From Lotus japonicus (lineage: Eukaryota > Streptophyta > Magnoliopsida > Fabales > Fabaceae): 64,000 nucleotides of DNA. Positions 10,170 through 21,635 of this stretch are shown piece by piece (positions within the stretch are counted from its first letter, which is position 1; the number at the start of each line of letters is the position of its first letter). A model generated the notes under the pieces. The model made no database searches. It saw only the letters and a program-made list of their open reading frames with translations, and had not been told where the DNA came from. The position numbers were made by a program, and so were the translations under genes. The stretch lies in assembly GCF_012489685.1 (NCBI RefSeq), contig NC_080041.1:104129760-104193759 (forward strand). Reading direction: 5' to 3'.

Positions 10170-13100
10170 GTTTTGTTTTCTAAGAGAGAAGACTTTATTG
10201 ATACAAGGAAGTCATGAGGAAACCCTCTCATGATAGAGTACAAAACGGAACTCCCACCAAGTAATCTACCTCACTCAAGAAACTGTGCCTCATAAATACC
10301 CCATAAGGAAAACCCAGTGGGAAAAACCATTAGGATGAAAAAAAGAGTACACAGATCAAGAATTAACCAAGTAAATACTAAATACATACAAATTCCTACC
10401 CATTGAAATATATAGATTATATTCTTTCCCTTGCCATACCATAGCATCATATATACCATTTTTTGTAACCCAGCATGCCGCAAATCACTATGGAACATGC
10501 CTTCTTACATCTGCTAGCTCATTCCCTTAATCTTTGGTACGACATAATCAGATCAACCATATACTTTTCTACCTTTATTCTCCATGCTCCAAATCTGATA
10601 TGTCCCCAACCTGAGCAATCCACCAAACCAGCAAAAAACATACCCCCACCATAGATAAAATGAGTGAAACCCGCCAAACACAACAAACCAACAATCAAAA
10701 GTTTTTTTCTTAAATAAACAATCAAAGGAAATAGAATGACTCCTCCTGCAATAACTTCATGCGACAGCACCTGAGACATTAAGCTTTAACAGTAACTTGC
10801 AGCACCCATGGAGATGTCTGCTAAAACACAGCATGAACATCACAACACACCCAGATGTCATCTTCCCTTCCACACCGTGGTTTGCTAGAAAATCCGCCAC
10901 GCTATTCCCCTCCCTCAATACATGTGCCGCACCCACACAGCGAACAACAACCATTAACTCATCTATTTGATTAAATAGTTGAAACATTTTCCATAGCCTT
11001 TGATGACCCGGGATTTAAGACTATTTTTCTAGTTTATTTCCATGCATTTTAATATATTATTTAAGATATTTTAGTCATTTTATGACATTTTAGGCTTATT
11101 TCATGCATTTTAATGTTTTTATTTGATTTTAGTATTTTTCTACATTTTATATTATTTTCTAGATATTATTAGGATTTATTTACTTTAATTTATGATTAGA
11201 TAAGTTTATTTGAAGGTATTATCATATTTTTATCTCTTATCTATCTTTATTTGTTTTATTTTAGGAGAAGATTTGGAGGAAAAAAAAAGAAGAAATCATG
11301 GAAAAATAGAATTATGGACGCTGAGATCCAGTGTGTCGCGGGTCCAGCAGCTTACCGTGTGCCCTCGCATGACGTCGCGCCACGTAGCTACTCTAGTGAT
11401 CCAACATGAGAGTGCACAGACATATGGTGCACGCGACTGCTCTCGATCATAAACGGCAGCAGAAAGGACAAAAACGCACAGAACACGAAAAAACACTATA
11501 AAATCCGTTTTTCACCTATTTTTTTTTGGGATTTTTTTTTTTCATCTTTCTTTTCTCCTAAACAAAATAAAAAACCTTTGTGAGACTTGGAGGCAATTTC
11601 TTGGTGGAGAGGAAGGCTAGACCCTTGAGGGCCGGTGTCAGGGCCATGGAGAGGTGACAGCTTCTCCGGATGTTCATGGCTCAGTTCTATTTTGAGTTTT
11701 GCTTTTCTTTTTACCTATTTTTTTGTTGTGACTCTCTTTTAGTATTTGAGATGACTTAATTTGGTTTTTTCTCTTATTCAATATACTATTATGCAATTAT
11801 AATTATGGATTTTCATTATTTGGTGTTTCTCTCTATGTTTAATGCTTCAATTGGTTAATTGGTAATTTAAAGAGTTTATATTAATTCATAAATAGATTGA
11901 GAAATTGATATGGGTTAATGTAGCTTAGGTTCATAGAAAGGGGAAAAAATCCTATGTCTTAGATTATTGATTCTCTTTGAGCGTTCATGTATCTTTTGCC
12001 AATATGATGTTTTTTAGGATTTGCATGACAATTGAGAAGTTGGTGTGAATTTAGTTAATGAGAGAAACCACTCTTGCATCAGTCATCTTAAGAAAGGCAT
12101 GTCTTAGGTAGGGTTTAGGTTTTCTAGGTGACAATAGGAGACATTAACTCTTAGGTATGAATATCATGAGTTGGAAAAGAGATCTATACCGATTGACAAG
12201 TTGGGATACTCACCTCTCTAGGATAGGATTATCTAGTAGGAACTATTAGGATTTCTTGAGTGACAGTCAGAGATTCTATCCACTAGGACATGAACTTCTT
12301 GGGTTAGGAACAGAGCATGAGAATGTCTTATCGAGTAGGTATGTGCTAGAATGCTCCTTTTATGATCACTAGGGCTTAAGGAATTAAGGCTAGGTTCTAA
12401 ATTGGTAGATTCACTTAACTAAGGAATTAGTAGGTGAATAGCTCTTATCGGCATCTTAAATGTTAATTTCATCTTATAAAAGTATTTTGGTTGAGGATAA
12501 GTTGTAAATCAAGTGAACTCTTTTCCAAATACATTTTCTTCTTTATTTGCCTCCTTAAATTTCTTTTATCGCTTTATTCAGCATTTTCCTTTATTTAAAT
12601 CTAAATAAAACACATATCATGGTTAAATTGTTCAAACAATGTCTAGCTAGTGAGATTAATACGTAGCAACACAATCCCTGTGGATCGAGACGACAAAACC
12701 CGATACTATACTACGATTGAGTCTTGAAAGAGATTTGATAGTAGTTAGTGGAGGAAAACCTCTTCATTAAATATCCTTTCATCAGCCTTATCTCCCCATT
12801 TAACACCCAACCAACTACTAAAGATGAATCACTCTCAATAATTATATCATAGAAATGAAATTGCTGACAGAACACCAAAGCTTGGTAAATTGTCTGCGCT
12901 TCAGCTTCATATGCCCACATTTGCCCTGTCGATTTTGCAAAGTACCCCAGAACCTAACCATTAGCATCCCTTAGCACCCCTCCAATCCCACTCGTTCTCG
13001 GATTCCTCTTGGATGCTCCATCCACATTGAATTTCAACAGCTCCCCCGTTGGTGGTGTCCACGCTACTATCCTTACTTTTCCTTTTGCTGCCGATTTTCA

Positions 13101-13433
13101 AACAAACTCAAAACTCCTCACAAATTTCTCCAAGCTGTAAGAGCACTATTTCCAATCACCTTTAATACACCAAAACAACCTCAACAAGCAGAAATCCCAA
13201 ACACTCTCAGAGCATAATACCTTTGCATTGAAGACGCATTCATTCCGTTCGAGCCATATTGTCCAAACCATCGAGTAAGGTACCAACTCCCAGATTTCTT
13301 TGTCTGCATCAGCTCGAATACCCCCCCACATCAGCAATAAGTCCTCAACAGAACCCGGGCATGCCCAAGCTACATTTACATGCTGCATCACCGAATTCCA
13401 CAAACCCCACACTTTTCGACAATGAATGAACAA
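10170..13433 (-). mobile_element. LINE relic (zf-RVT and RNase H part) split by a solo LTR
   Basis: On the minus strand from 13433 downward: zf-RVT (HLFIHCRKVWGLW), then RNase H (LLKFNVDGASKRNPR, GIGGVLRDANG, EAEAQTIYQAL, ESDSSLVVGWVLNGE). After the LTR interruption at 11001-12784 the RNase H C-terminus resumes (HVLREGNSVADFLANHG) and is followed by a 3' UTR like that of the LINE at 5190. The reverse transcriptase is missing entirely, so the copy is strongly 5'-truncated. Its truncated 5' end abuts an F-box gene fragment at about 13433. Small frameshifts are present and it is inactive. Confidence 0.85.
11001..12784. mobile_element. Solo LTR, probably Ty3/Gypsy type, inserted in a LINE
   Basis: The insertion begins TGATGACCCGGG and ends CCTTTCATCA, so the ends show the TG...CA signature within a TGATGA/TCATCA inverted repeat. 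It is flanked by a perfect 5-base duplication, GCCTT, at 10996-11000 and 12785-12789. Removing it restores the RNase H reading of the host LINE. A TATA-like TATAAAATCC near 11498 and a CCCTGTGGATCGAGACGAC stretch near 12677, familiar from plant Gypsy LTR 3' ends, support LTR identity. No internal coding region is present, so it most likely formed by LTR-LTR recombination. Confidence 0.82.
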
Positions 13434-13832
13434 GTGCTCGTTCTTACGATCATGATTCCTTTGATCATTCATGAAGTAGATCCATACCAAGTAGCTAATG
13501 ATCATACTATTATTCGCATTTTTTCCATGAAAACAAATTCCTGGTTTGACCACGGGGGTACTTATGCTCAATATGTGGATATAGGTTCTGCTGATCTCAA
13601 AATTGTGGCCTTCTTGAACGATACCCTGCATTGGTTGGTTACCTCTTATGAAACCAATCGTCATGTAATCATTTCCTTTGATTTGGTACGAAGGATTTTC
13701 TCATCAATTCATTTGCCACAAGTTTTAATCAGGGAATTAGAAAATAAATGGTATTATTTAAGGGTCTTGGGAGAATGTCTCAACCTATGTTACCCGGGTG
13801 ACACGGCCTCAATGGCTGAGATTTGGGTATAA
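13434..13832 (+). pseudogene. F-box/FBA gene fragment
   Basis: An open stretch reads VLVLTIMIPLIIHEVDPYQ, then TIIRIFSMKTNSWF, GTYAQYVDIGSADLKIVAFLNDTLHWLV, and ends after NLCYPGDTASMAEIWV. This is the central FBA part of the gene type at 17297-18523 (about residues 173-305). The F-box and C-terminus are missing. The left border is the truncated end of a LINE, and the right side runs into unrelated sequence after the IW motif. The frame is still open but lacks an F-box, a natural start and an end. Confidence 0.85.
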
Positions 13833-14242
13833 AGAGCAGTCATCTTGAAATGCTCACGTAAATATTACTACATAGTTCATTTTCAGTCGAGCACTTAAAT
13901 TCAACAATTTTCTAATTTTAGCGACCAAATTGCAACTTTCTTGTTCAGAGAATGAGAAACTAAAATTAACATTCACTACAAATGCGAGGACTAAAAACAA
14001 ATTTATTCAATTCTTATCATTATCATATCAAAGTTGGGGTGGCAAAATGATTTTGACCCACTGGGTAGCTCGTTTGACCCACTTATTTTGGTGGGTTGGA
14101 TTAGGATTTTGAATCCAAATCTTAAAAGTGAGTTAGTCCAGTCCAACCCGTATTTTAATGAACTAATGACAAGTTGGGTTGGGTTAGCCCGCCAACCCAT
14201 ATTTCACTCTTATTTGAAGGTTATGTTTCTACATTATCGTAT
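13833..14242. other. Intergenic DNA with a GGGTTGG/CCAACCC-rich repeat
   Basis: 14035-14210 is rich in alternating GACCCACT, GGTGGGTTGG and CCAACCC motifs that can pair with each other. This is the style of degenerate hAT-like MITEs (compare 23913-24449), but no clear ends were found. No gene is supported. Confidence 0.4.
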
Positions 14243-14246
14243 ATAA

Positions 14247-15608
14247 TTGGTGGCTAAGGGATACCATCAAGTGAAAGGTTTTGACTATGCAGAAACTTTT
14301 TCTCCTGTAGTTAAACCTATTACAATTCGTTTGATTCTTACCCTGGCTGTGTCTAAACAGTGGCATATTCACCAGCTTGATGTGAATAATGCCTTTCTTC
14401 ATGGTGCCCTCCAAGAAGAAGTATATATGCAGCAGCCTGCTGGTTTTCAAAGTTCAGACAAGACCCTAGTTTGCAAGCTGAACAAAGCTTTATATGGGCT
14501 CAAACAGGCTCCAAGAGCTTGGTTTGATAGGTTGAAGACAGCTCTAATCAAATTTGGGTTCAGGGCAAGCTGTTGTGATCCTTCCCTCTTTACTTTCCAT
14601 CATAAGTCAAGTATCATCTATATTTTGGTCTATGTAGATGACATCATTATCACAGGGAATTTTCTGCCCTTCATTCAAGAGGTTGTTCAAAAGCTTAATT
14701 CTGAATTTGCTTTAAAACAATTGGGTCAGTTAGACTATTTTCTTGGTGTTCAAGTCCATCACTTGCAAGATAGGTCTCTCCTACTTACTCAGACCAAATA
14801 CATTGGTGATCTTCTTGAACGAGCAGACATGGCTGAAGCTAAAGGCATCTCTACACCTATGGTCAGTGGTGCCAAACTAAGCAAGCATGGAGCAGATTAT
14901 TTTGCAGATCCTACACTCTATAGGTCCATAGTTGGGGCCTTGCAATATGCCACTCTTACCAGACCTGAAATAAGCTTTTCAGTCAACAAAGTGTGTCAAT
15001 TTCTCAGTCAGCCCTTGGAGGAACATTGGAAGGCAGTTAAGAGGATATTGAGGTATCTAAAGGGTACAATTCATCATGGCTTGCATATCAAGCCTTGTTC
15101 TCTGCACTCTCTAGTAGCTCTAGTGGCATACTGTGATGTTGATTGGGGATCTGATCCTGATGACAGGAGATCCACCTCAGGGTCATGTGTTTTCTTTGGT
15201 CCTAATCTTGTCTCTTGGACCTCTAAGAAGCAAACTTTGGTAGCCAGGTCTAGTACTGAAGCAGAATATCGGAGTCTTGCTAATACCTCAGCTGAGTTGC
15301 TATGGATTCAATCATTGTTACAAGAGCTGCATGTTCCATTCACAGTTCCCAGAATTTTCTGTGATAATATGGGAGCTGTTGCATTAACTCATAATCCAGT
15401 TTTGCATACCCGCACCAAACATATGGAACTTGACATTTTCTTTGTTCGAGAGAAGGTGCTGAATAAGTCTTTGTTTGTTCATCATGTTCCTTCCATTGAT
15501 CAGCTTGCTGACCTCTTCACCAAAGCACTTTCTCCTACTCGTTTTGAAGACCTTAGAAGCAAACTTAATGTGACTGAGAAACTAGTTTCTCACCCACCTT
15601 CAGTTTGA
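14247..15608 (+). pseudogene. Copia reverse transcriptase / RNase H (truncated polyprotein)
   Basis: A continuous frame of about 453 codons. The order is [13 protein letters not shown], the [12 protein letters not shown] active-site region, [13 protein letters not shown], and the catalytic YVDDIIITG. RNase H follows, with [43 protein letters not shown] and [10 protein letters not shown]. The usual Copia CDADWAG motif reads CDVDWGS here. The frame lacks a natural start because it is the remnant of a larger polyprotein (the first codon in frame is GTG inside a conserved motif). It is not functional alone. The open frame suggests the truncation is fairly recent or the source element was young. 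Confidence 0.92.
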
Positions 15609-15613
15609 GGGGG

Positions 15614-15855
15614 TGTATTAGGATATATGTAGTCACATGCTGACATGGCATTGCTGACATGTCAATCTGTAACAGAATTAGTTATTAGGTGTAACAGAAT
15701 CAGTTACACACTGTGTAACTGATTCTCTCTCTCTCTCTTAGTAACAGCTTGCTACGCAAGCTTCTCTGATTCTCTATAAATAGCTAAATGCTATTCATTG
15801 TAATTCAACTTTTCAGAAATACAATTCAGTTTACAATTCAGTTAGAATCTTAACA
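15614..15855 (+). repeat. 3' LTR of the Copia element
   Basis: A 242-base segment beginning TGTATTAGGATATATG and ending GAATCTTAACA directly after the purine tract. It contains a TATA-like CTATAAATAGC near 15773 and a short CT run. No second LTR is present in the window. Confidence 0.8.
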
Positions 15856-16423
15856 AACGAAAAAGAATAAAACATAAATTCTATTTAAATATTTTACACT
15901 GATAAAATTATCCCTTACTTTATTCTCTCATTTTTTCTAATCATACGCTTCACTCTTGCTTATAAAAAAACGCTTCACTCTTCTTTTCTTCATCGAGCCA
16001 TTTCTCTCATATGCGACTGCACACACAATTTTTTATGCAATCCACCCACACCATTGGGAGAACTCGCCTCACTCATTTCTTTTCCTGCGAATATGTAATA
16101 GTTTGTGTACTCAGTTCACTCATTTTTACAAACAGAATCCCATTCATTGTTTATGTGATTGTTTCCTTCTTTTCTTTGCGAAAAAAAATCAAACAAGAAA
16201 AAAAAAAAACAAAAGCTTTGTACTCAGTCTTATCATAAGCACCCCTATTGTAATCAATGTTTTTTAGTCTATAATAACTCAGTGATTCTATTACATTGTT
16301 GATAGTAATTATGCTATTATGCTAGGGGTATATGTGCAATTAATTTTATGATCATGTTCCTTTTGTGTCGTATTTGCTAAACATCTTGAATATAATATTA
16401 TTATCTTATTACATTTATTCCGT
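15856..16423. other. AT-rich intergenic DNA
   Basis: T-rich and A-rich tracts with two overlapping small ORFs (around 15956-16267) that look like chance frames in pyrimidine-rich DNA. No feature is supported. Confidence 0.5.
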
Positions 16424-16639
16424 CTTATTCTATCATATCCGATTCGGTTACCAAATGCGATCTAAGAAACAAGTTGTTTTGGCCGGCAAAAAATGCCAAA
16501 ATGTTTAAAAGTATTTCAACTGGTATGAAGTTCTTGCAACTAAATGAGTATTATAAAGGAAGATAAATAATTCAATTAAGGAACATCAAGTCTCAACTAA
16601 GGTCGATCTACCGCATGAAGATACACTTATACACGGTTG

Positions 16640-16970
16640 CCCAAGGCCCACAATCAACCATGTTCTCAGAAACCCTTTCACAGGATTTCCAAATTAAATG
16701 ACTTGCAAATACGGTTGTGACAATTTCTAACATATAAATACAAGTGTAAACATTCATTTACACACATTGCTCATTATATTATGAGTTCTTCTCATACTCT
16801 TTTTTATCTTTCACTGACTTTAATGTTAGAGTGTCTTTTGTAAGTACAACCAAACTCAATGATTCTTTTGCTCAACGTAACTCTATTCTGCAAGCTAGGT
16901 CAATCAAAGTTATGTACCACCGTCGGAAGCAGGGAAATCCGTACTATCTGATTCTTGGAAGAACTTAAAC
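16640..16970 (+). mobile_element. Probable Gypsy LTR remnant upstream of an F-box gene
   Basis: The run from GCATATAAATACAAG-like TATA sequence (about 16733) through TCTTTCACTGACTTTAATG and GAGTGTCTTTTGTAAGTAC resembles the R-U5 part of plant Tat/Ogre-type Gypsy LTRs. It is duplicated in unit B at about 33641-33971. There is no full LTR end or target duplication, so the call rests on motif resemblance only. It could supply promoter elements to the F-box gene at 17297. Confidence 0.4.
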
Positions 16971-17296
16971 AAAAAATTCATATAATTAAGAATATACAAC
17001 AATAAATAATAACTAATATAATATCATTATTAATACTAATGTAACTCCATTAAATATATTAACTTTTATTATAATTATAATTATTATACAAAACCGATAA
17101 AATGAGGAGAGAATAAAAAATATACATTTCCCTGTGTCCGCGCAGTGAATAGTTAGAGATGAAAATCAGAAAAACACAACGAAACATTCATGGTTCTAGG
17201 TACAAGGAGGGTAACACACATTGAAGGAAGCATTCCAGGTTTGACATCGACTAGGAGATTGTCGTCGACCAGTGATTGAAGATCTATAGCTGAGAG

Positions 17297-18523
17297 ATGA
17301 ACGAGCAGCGACAAAGGAGCACGAAGAGCCCCTCTCTCATCTCCCATCTCCCTGAGGAGTTGATTCCACAAATTCTGCTGAGGTTACCGGTGAGATCTCT
17401 GGTTCGTTTCAAATCGGTATGCAAATCGTGGTTGTCTCTCATTTCCGATCCCAAATTAGGTAAATCTCACTATGATATATCTGCTTCACCCACTCGCCGA
17501 TGTCTTACGAAAGGCAATGATTCTGAAGTTGAGTCCATAGATGTAGATGCATCACTTCGAGACAATTCTTGTGTAGTAAACCTCAAATTTCCGCTTCCAC
17601 CACCCCGTGAGGAATATGTTTTTGGTCTTGACCCCCCTAGCGATGTTGAGTTTGTGGGTTCATGTAGAGGGTTTGTTCTTGTAGCATATCCACAGGGTGA
17701 TGTCATTGTATGGAATCCATCAACCGGAGAGCAGAGAAGAATTGCAGACGACCTTGATGAGATGATTGCTATGTATCCAACTGGTTTTGGGTATGACAAA
17801 TCAACGGATGACTACTTGCTCGTTCTTATGATGGTGATTCCTGAAGACTATTATCCACAGGATGTACCTGATCTTCCTACTACCATTCGCATTTTTTCCA
17901 TGAAAAAAAATTCCTGGTTTAACCAGGAGGGTACTTATGCTCAATATGTGGATATGGATTGTGCTGATCTCAAAATTGCGGCCTTCTTGAACGATGCCCT
18001 GCACTGGTTGGTAACCTATTATGAAACCAAACTTCATGTAATTATTGCCTTTGATTTGGTACAAAGGAGTTTGTCTGAGATTTCTTTACCACAAGTTTTA
18101 GTCAGGGAATTAGAAAATAAATTGTATTATTTGAGGGTCATGGGAGAGTTTCTCAGCCTATGTTACCCGGGTGACACAGACTCAACAGCTGAGATTTGGA
18201 TTATGAAAGACTATAAAGTGCAGTCCTCTTGGACAAAGTCATTTGTTTTTTCTATCTATAACATTCCCCGCAATGTCATTTATCCAATATGTTTCACCAA
18301 ACATGGTGAATTGTTTTGTTCATATGGCTCTGGAAGATTAATGATAGTTAATGACAAAGGGTGGCAGCTACTTGATCAGAGCACAAAATGGTCCAAACCC
18401 CATATGATGTTTGGTGAGAGAAGAGAGAGTATACTACATTGTGGTTTGTATAGAGAGAGTTTACTATCTCTCCCTAATGACTTTGTGGAATCAAGTGAAG
18501 ATGACCAGCGGACGATTTCCTAG
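17297..18523 (+). CDS. F-box protein with FBA domain (intact, unit A)
   Basis: 408 residues. The F-box lies at about residues 18-57 (LPEELIPQILLRLPVRSLVR, then FKSVCKSWLSLISD). The FBA domain spans roughly 110-370, with GSCRGFVLVAY, IVWNPSTGEQRRI, GFGYDKSTDDYLLVL, FLNDALHWLV, IIAFDLVQRSLSEI, and IWIMKDYKVQSSWTKSFVF. The tail is acidic (ESSEDDQ). By family knowledge it would bind SKP1 through the F-box and present a substrate to an SCF ubiquitin ligase; the substrate is unknown. The start is the first ATG before the F-box and fits paralogues. Splice-like signals 49 bases past the stop suggest a 3'-UTR intron. The unit B counterpart at 34298 is frameshifted, so this is the only complete gene of this pair. 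Confidence 0.9.
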   Translation: MNEQRQRSTKSPSLISHLPEELIPQILLRLPVRSLVRFKSVCKSWLSLISDPKLGKSHYDISASPTRRCLTKGNDSEVESIDVDASLRDNSCVVNLKFPLPPPREEYVFGLDPPSDVEFVGSCRGFVLVAYPQGDVIVWNPSTGEQRRIADDLDEMIAMYPTGFGYDKSTDDYLLVLMMVIPEDYYPQDVPDLPTTIRIFSMKKNSWFNQEGTYAQYVDMDCADLKIAAFLNDALHWLVTYYETKLHVIIAFDLVQRSLSEISLPQVLVRELENKLYYLRVMGEFLSLCYPGDTDSTAEIWIMKDYKVQSSWTKSFVFSIYNIPRNVIYPICFTKHGELFCSYGSGRLMIVNDKGWQLLDQSTKWSKPHMMFGERRESILHCGLYRESLLSLPNDFVESSEDDQRTIS

Positions 18524-19669
18524 GAGGAGACAAGTGAAGATGACCAATAGTATCTGACAATAAGAATAAGTGTATGTAATTCTTCAATCCTTTTCACCAT
18601 TTTATTACTATTTACCATGCATAACAAAAAATGAAAGTCATATGTACAACATATGATACTACAAGACGATTCCTTAACCTATCTTCTTGCACACCCACCT
18701 TCTTAAGCGATTACATTTCTTCATAAATAAGTGTGAAACCTAAAATTGCAAGGAAATATGAGTTTGGTGGTAGACTTTTTTTTTATAAGCCAGAGTTTCA
18801 TGTTTTCATAGAATAGCCAAAGACAATTTTGGTCTAAAATTATATAAGAAAAAACCAAGGTCTGGGGTGAAATAACACTTCTCAAACTAAGATCCTATAG
18901 AATTTATTATATGGCGACATTTAAAATAAGCTCTTCTTTTTCCTGCAGGCCTTGTAAGGTGCAAGAGTTCACACAATTATGCTTCATGTCTTGACTTGAC
19001 TTCAAATGATGATATTGCAAGAAGAGATCTTAGCATTTGGAAGAGAATTTTATTTATACAATTTTAAATCATCTCGCTTCAGTAGTGTTTGGTTAGTCAT
19101 GATTTCAGTAAGTTGGAGCCAAGGTAGGCTTCTGAACTTAATCATAGTTTAGAGTATAACTTGGGAAATCCTAGCAGGAGTTAGTACATGTTATTTAGCA
19201 TATTTGTCTGTTTTCCCTTAATGTTGTTTTTGACTTGTTGTAGTTGAAATTTGTTTTTCTTAATCTCGTTTACTTTGTTATCAGGATCAATCTCTACTTA
19301 TTTGTACTGTATTTAGGTACCTCATCTACAAAATTTATTCCAGACTTTTGTAAGATATTGTATTGTTACTTACTTTGACATGATATTATGGTGATACTGC
19401 TGATCTTAATCATCTTGAAACTGATCAAGTTATGATATGGATTAATCTCGCATCTTGTCATTTTCTAACCTCTTAATGATCCTGATATTCATAAGGTATC
19501 TGTCATATACAGTTTCACCAAATATGTTGAGATATTTTGATTGCTGTATGTAGGGCAGTGGTGTTGCAAATGTGCAAGGATTGAATAAATGTTAGCTTAA
19601 TCATATCTGTGTGGAGGAAGATAAGGGGCAAGTGTATTTTGTGTTTGAGATTGATGGGTTGGTATTCAT
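18524..19669 (+). other. Conserved F-box downstream module with putative 3'-UTR introns
   Basis: A GTATGT donor-like site lies at 18572 and a pyrimidine-rich acceptor ending at 18948 (CCTGCAG), giving a 377-base putative intron. The next putative exon (18949-19107) ends at a GTAAGT donor. The same sites recur behind the F-box copies at 1-744, 34298, 40814, 43405 and 59825. Near 19620-19690 is a diverged copy of the GATAAGGGACATGTGTATTTTG-type segment that encodes a short ORF at 22637. Regulatory consequence is inferred, not shown. Confidence 0.5.
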
Positions 19670-20498
19670 AGCTTGATCTCAATGACATGTGCTCTTAACA
19701 AGCTTTTATGCTTATTTTGATAGCACTCCCATTCAAGAGTAGAATAGAGATAAGGACATTTTAACGCAAGTTCACAAGTTTTTTAAGTCCCTGTTTGGTT
19801 TTCAGTTTGGAAATTTGTTTAAAGCATTGGAATTCGAGATCATGATTTCCAATGCACATTCATCCAACGAAATGCATTTGTTGAGTTGTGTGAATGTGCT
19901 TTCACATTCACCCAATGGAAATTCAAACAGAGCCTAAGTGTGTGTTTAGTTTTCAGTTCACAAGCGTTCCAAAATAGTTTCAATCGAAAAACACGAATTC
20001 CAATGTGAAAATGTGAAAGTAACTCCTAAGTTCCGTTGGATTGAAAGTGCTTTCAAGTTGAAGTAGAGTTTATTTAAAAAAATAAAAAAATAAGTGTGAC
20101 CGTGTGAGTTGAAGTTTAACATTAGTTAAAATGGATAGGTTGAGTTTTCCGATGTATCGTAAAAGAATGGATACGTTGAAAATTATAAGTGATTAAACCC
20201 AATCCTTTTAAGATTTTGGGTAAACATGTGACATCACCTTGTTTGCTTCCTCGGCTCAAGGGCTCCTCTTGTCTCCTTATACTTTATACCTCTTACTTTT
20301 TTTTTTGGGTACTTACTATTGAGATTAATGTGGGTATTTACAATATTGAGATTAATTTTTATGCACTGATTAAATGTTTTACAGAGCTATTTAATCACAT
20401 CCTTCCATTTCCTATTTTAAATATTATTAAATTCAAAATTAATTATAAACTAGCAAAATTGAGAAATGTAATTGAATGATTGTGTAAAACTTAATTAC
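19670..20498. repeat. Segment X: spacer between two F-box loci (unit A copy)
   Basis: About 830 bases running from AGCTTGATCTCAATG to TTAATTAC. It recurs in direct orientation at 42575-43404 and inverted at 38653-39482. It contains the small MITE at 19787-19934. A 96-codon frame at 20189-20479 is preserved in both direct copies but shows no recognisable protein features. No gene is supported. Confidence 0.85.
19787..19934. mobile_element. Small MITE, PIF/Harbinger (Tourist)-like
   Basis: Ends are GTCCCTGTTTGG and, inverted, GGCTCTGTTTGA. TAA flanks both sides (19784-19786 and 19935-19937), fitting a 3-base TAA/TTA duplication. It is 148 bases with no coding capacity. It is also present in the other two copies of segment X, so it predates the duplications. 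Confidence 0.5.
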
Positions 20499-21635
20499 AG
20501 AAGAACCATTCTCTCTTCTCCAATCTCCCTGAAGAGTTGATTCCACAGATTCTACTGAGGTACTGATTTGGCAATTGAAGAGGTACTGATTCCACCGATA
20601 TCGGCTTAGAAGAGTTACTGATTCTGAAATTGAGTCCATAGATATAGATGCACCACTTCACAATTATGAGTCTTCTCTAGTAAAACTCAGATTTCCGCTT
20701 CCATTTCCCAATAGTACTGGTACGAATACTCGTGACTACGAACCATATTTCTTGGGTTCTTGCAGAGGATTTACACTTGTAGCCTATGAATGTGGTAATA
20801 CCATTATATGGAATCCATCAACTGGTTCCCAGAGACGAATTGAAGGACAAGATAACCTTGGTGAGGCCATGTTGGAATATCTAACTGGTTTTGGCTATGA
20901 CACCTCAACTGATGACTACTTGCTAGTTCTTATAGGAATGATGCATTTTGACCGCGAAGATTGTATGTATCGTGATTATCCAAATATAATTGAATTTCTT
21001 TCATTGAGAACAAATTCCTCGACTGTAATAAGGTTACTAGTGTTCTGTATGTGAGTATTGATGAAGATTTAAGAGTTGGGTCCTACTTGAATGAGGCTCT
21101 GCATTGGTTGGTTATGTCTTATGATACAAAGCTTGAAGTGATTATTGCCTTTGATTTGGTACAGCATGGTTTGTCAGAGATTCCTTTGTCACATAATTTA
21201 GCCAGGAAATTGAAACATAAACCATATTATTTGAGGGTCTTGGGAGAATGTCTTAGTCTATGTTACCTGGGTAACATGGATTCAATGGCTGAGATTTGGA
21301 TGATGAAAAAATATAAAGTGCGGTCTTCTTGGACTAAGGTATTTGCTTTTTCTACTTGTAACATTCCCAAAAATGTCTTTTTTCCAATATGTTTCACCAA
21401 ACATGGTGAAATTTTTGGATCAAATGGCACTGGAAGGTTAATGATACTTAATGACAAAGGATGGCTGCTTGATCAGTGCTCTCTTTGGCCGGCACCTGAT
21501 AGACTACAATTTATTCACGTAGATTGTGGTATGTATAGAGAGAGTTTACTATCACTCCCTAATGACTTTGAAGAAGCAAGTGAAGATGACCAACTGACGA
21601 ATGCCTTGGAGGAAGCAAGTAAAGATGACCGATAG
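20499..21635 (+). pseudogene. F-box/FBA gene relic (unit A)
   Basis: The start keeps LPEELIPQILLR of the F-box, but the rest of the F-box is lost. A tract of repeated GTACTGATT pieces and stops (20555-20625) follows, before homology resumes at SEIESIDIDA. The FBA part continues (GSCRGFTLVAY, IIWNPSTGSQRRI, GFGYDTSTDDYLLVL) to a frameshift near 21020. From 21051 the C-terminal part is open (SYLNEALHWLV, IIAFDLVQHGLSEI, LPNDFEEASEDD). The unit B copy (43405-44541) carries the same lesions, so the gene died before the 17 kb duplication. It is not expected to encode a working receptor. Confidence 0.9.

Larger units (their letters stand above)
14243..15855 (+). mobile_element. Ty1/Copia retrotransposon, 3' part only
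   Basis: Contains the C-terminal half of pol (14247-15608), a purine tract (TTTGAGGGGG) and one LTR at 15614-15855. The left half (5' LTR, gag, protease, integrase and the first part of reverse transcriptase) is absent; the sequence begins abruptly at the LVAKGYHQ motif. The break at about 14243 is probably a deletion or rearrangement, because Copia elements are not normally 5'-truncated on insertion. Confidence 0.92.

Noticed and set aside
17801..18064. Minus-strand ORF (and equivalents at 9, 13146, 34810, 40772) with similar peptides such as KFGFIIGYQPVQGIVQEG
   Set aside because: It is the antisense shadow of the FBA coding region; it recurs only because the sense sequence recurs. The zf-RVT part at 13146-13433 is real LINE sequence and is annotated separately.
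20189..20479. 96-codon ORF conserved in units A and B
   Set aside because: It lies in segment X, has no recognised features and no coding context; conservation is explained by the recent duplication.
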